Of a DNA stretch of 5,403 nucleotides, positions 4,256 to 5,403 are shown in pieces. Positions within the stretch are counted from its first letter, which is position 1. Each line of letters opens with the position of its first letter. Origin of the DNA: Gammaproteobacteria bacterium (GTDB lineage Bacteria; Pseudomonadota; Gammaproteobacteria; UWMA-0217); NCBI GenBank assembly GCA_027031685.1, contig JALVPS010000210.1, forward strand, positions 1-5,403, in the 5' to 3' direction. The notes under the pieces are model-generated. The model ran no database searches. It was given only the letters and a program-made list of their open reading frames with translations, and was not told the DNA's origin. The translations under genes and the position numbers were made by a program.

Positions 4256-5403
4256 CCCAGGATCGAAAAAACTGCTGGCCAGCGCCGTCGCCGCCGCCCT
4301 GCTCCCCACGGCGGGCGCCCTATACGCCGCCCCCAATGCGCCGGCCGGCCAGGTCTCGCTCTTCAAAGAGCTGACCTTGCCCGTGCGGCATTGCGACAAC
4401 GCCGACCTGGTCACTGCCGGCAAATGCGCTGGCTACGGCCCCAACCGCTACCGGGTGACCTACGCCTACTGGGTGCAGAACCGCAGCGGTGCCGACGCCA
4501 ATGTGCAGGTCTATGACGATATCCAGGCAGAGTTCGGCACCGGCGCGAATATTGTCTACACCAAACTGAGCAACGCCGAACACAGGACGGGCGGGTTGTT
4601 CGATATCGACAAGACGGTGGATTCGGACTCCACCGACAGCGACGGGGATCCCGCCACGCCGGGGGCAGCGGACGACAACGACGCCATCGATGCCACTACA
4701 AACGGCGGTTTTGACGGCACCACCGGTGGCGACATCGCGCTGCTCGCCGGCGCCTCCCAGACCCTGCCCAACAACAAGATGTTTGCCGTGGTGCTCACCT
4801 TCGAGGTGGAGCTGCCCACGCCGCTGCCCACCAAGATCGATGCCCAGGCCACGCTGAACGATGGCAGCGCCGACGCTCCCACGACGGACACCGGCAACTC
4901 CAATACCGCCACTTTCTATATGCCGGCCCAGGTCAAGACGGAAACCCTGGGCAGCAACGGCTGTGCCACCGGCGCCGACCCGGTGGGCAATGAGCTGGTG
5001 CAGAACGGCGACTTCTCCGCCACCGAGCAGACGGCCCTTGGATTCGACAGCGACCTTCCCTACATGGGCAGCGGCGAGAATCTCTATCCCGATCTCACCG
5101 CCGCCACTCCGGGAGTGATCGGCATCAACCAGCAGGCTTCGCTGGCCTACCCCATCGGGCAGATGCCGCCCCACACCGGCCCCAACAACTGGCTCATGTA
5201 CGCCCACAAGGCCACCGGCACGACCACCACGGTGTGGAAGCAGGATCTCACCGGCCTCACGGCGGGGGAGGAGTACCAGTTCTCCGTACTGCTCAGCAAC
5301 ACGCTAAAGCCCGGTTTCAAGGAAAGCGAAGCCGATACCACCAAGGACATCTACAAACCGACGGTTCGGCTGAAAGTGAAGGAAGGCACGGGCACCGCCC
5401 AAC
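4245..5403 (+). CDS. Tandem paralogue of the exported jelly-roll/GlyGly-CTERM-like protein (partial, 3' end off window)
   Basis: Open for 386 codons from ATG 4245 to the right edge with no stop. An in-frame ATG at 4221, with an equally good ribosome binding site, would add eight residues. I prefer 4245 because MTKTPGSKKLLA aligns with MHKKTPGSKKLLA of the first paralogue and gives a normal signal peptide (cleavage near LYA-A). Well over half the aligned residues are identical to the first paralogue. Shared blocks include 'PVRHC...GKC' (Cys50/Cys61), 'NRYRVTYAYWVQNR', 'NAEHRTGGLFDID', an Asp-rich insert (DSDSTDSDGD, possible calcium loop), 'FEVELPTPLPTK', 'ATGADPVGNELVQNGDFSA', 'GVIGINQ' and 'QMPPHTGPNNWLMYAHKATG'. 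It lacks 16 residues relative to the first paralogue between 'GDFSA' and 'FDSD'. The end of the jelly roll and any sorting tail lie outside the window, so the C-terminal signal is only predicted by homology. It probably has the same surface role with a diverged specificity. Confidence 0.93.
   Translation, partial: MTKTPGSKKLLASAVAAALLPTAGALYAAPNAPAGQVSLFKELTLPVRHCDNADLVTAGKCAGYGPNRYRVTYAYWVQNRSGADANVQVYDDIQAEFGTGANIVYTKLSNAEHRTGGLFDIDKTVDSDSTDSDGDPATPGAADDNDAIDATTNGGFDGTTGGDIALLAGASQTLPNNKMFAVVLTFEVELPTPLPTKIDAQATLNDGSADAPTTDTGNSNTATFYMPAQVKTETLGSNGCATGADPVGNELVQNGDFSATEQTALGFDSDLPYMGSGENLYPDLTAATPGVIGINQQASLAYPIGQMPPHTGPNNWLMYAHKATGTTTTVWKQDLTGLTAGEEYQFSVLLSNTLKPGFKESEADTTKDIYKPTVRLKVKEGTGTAQ

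Larger units (their letters stand above)
2070..5403 (+). repeat. Tandem gene-plus-leader duplication (period about 1.97 kb)
   Basis: Matching landmarks are offset by 1970 (leader core), 1991 (aligned starts), 2003 (57-bp block 2962-3018 = 4965-5021) and 1958 (57-bp block 3201-3257 = 5159-5215). The offset changes reflect small indels. Both 57-bp blocks are perfect matches while the sequence around them differs clearly. The second unit is cut by the window edge, so further copies cannot be excluded. Confidence 0.88.

Noticed and set aside
4320..5207. 295-codon minus-strand open frame within the second paralogue
   Set aside because: It is a shadow of the sense gene, whose translation aligns throughout with the first paralogue. 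It has no recognisable motif or start signal.

Overview
The window is GC-rich DNA (roughly two thirds G+C by eye) from what is most likely a gammaproteobacterium. That guess rests on the high G+C, strong Shine-Dalgarno sites (GGAG, GAGGAG, AAGGAG), and a C-terminal tail that looks like the GlyGly-CTERM sorting signal, which is known mainly from Gammaproteobacteria with rhombosortase. No housekeeping gene, tRNA, rRNA, transposase, integrase or CRISPR array is visible, so a more precise taxonomic call is not supported. Every coding region appears to encode a secreted or surface protein.

Layout. (1) Positions 1-1904, minus strand: the first 634 codons of a putative lipoprotein that runs off the left edge. 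It has a signal peptide with a lipobox-like Cys19, two cadherin-like beta-sandwich domains joined by a Gly/Thr/Gln linker made of a 15-bp tandem repeat, then at least seven FG-GAP-type beta-propeller repeats. (2) Positions 1905-2253: a divergent intergenic region that carries the leader of the next gene. (3) Positions 2254-3792, plus strand: a complete 512-residue exported protein with a signal peptide, an N-terminal beta-rich domain with an Asp-rich insert, a jelly-roll-like domain beginning near 'NELVQNGDFS', a Gly-rich linker, and a Gly-run/hydrophobic/basic C-terminal tail. A 12-bp perfect stem lies just after its stop. (4) Positions 3793-4244: an intergenic region with GC palindromes, a strong hairpin and a second copy of the leader. 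(5) Positions 4245 (or 4221) to 5403, plus strand: a tandem paralogue of gene 3, cut by the right edge.

How they fit together. The two plus-strand genes are a tandem duplication that includes the non-coding leader: 24 of 26 bases match in the leader core, and there are two perfect 57-bp blocks inside the genes. Each copy keeps its own leader and ribosome binding site, and a hairpin separates them, so they are probably separately transcribed units and not one simple operon. The divergent propeller lipoprotein is another envelope protein and may share control from the 349-bp intergenic region. I infer an envelope or adhesion locus. I recognise the domain architectures but no characterised function, so no gene symbols are given. 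The long antisense open frames over all three genes are GC-rich shadows.
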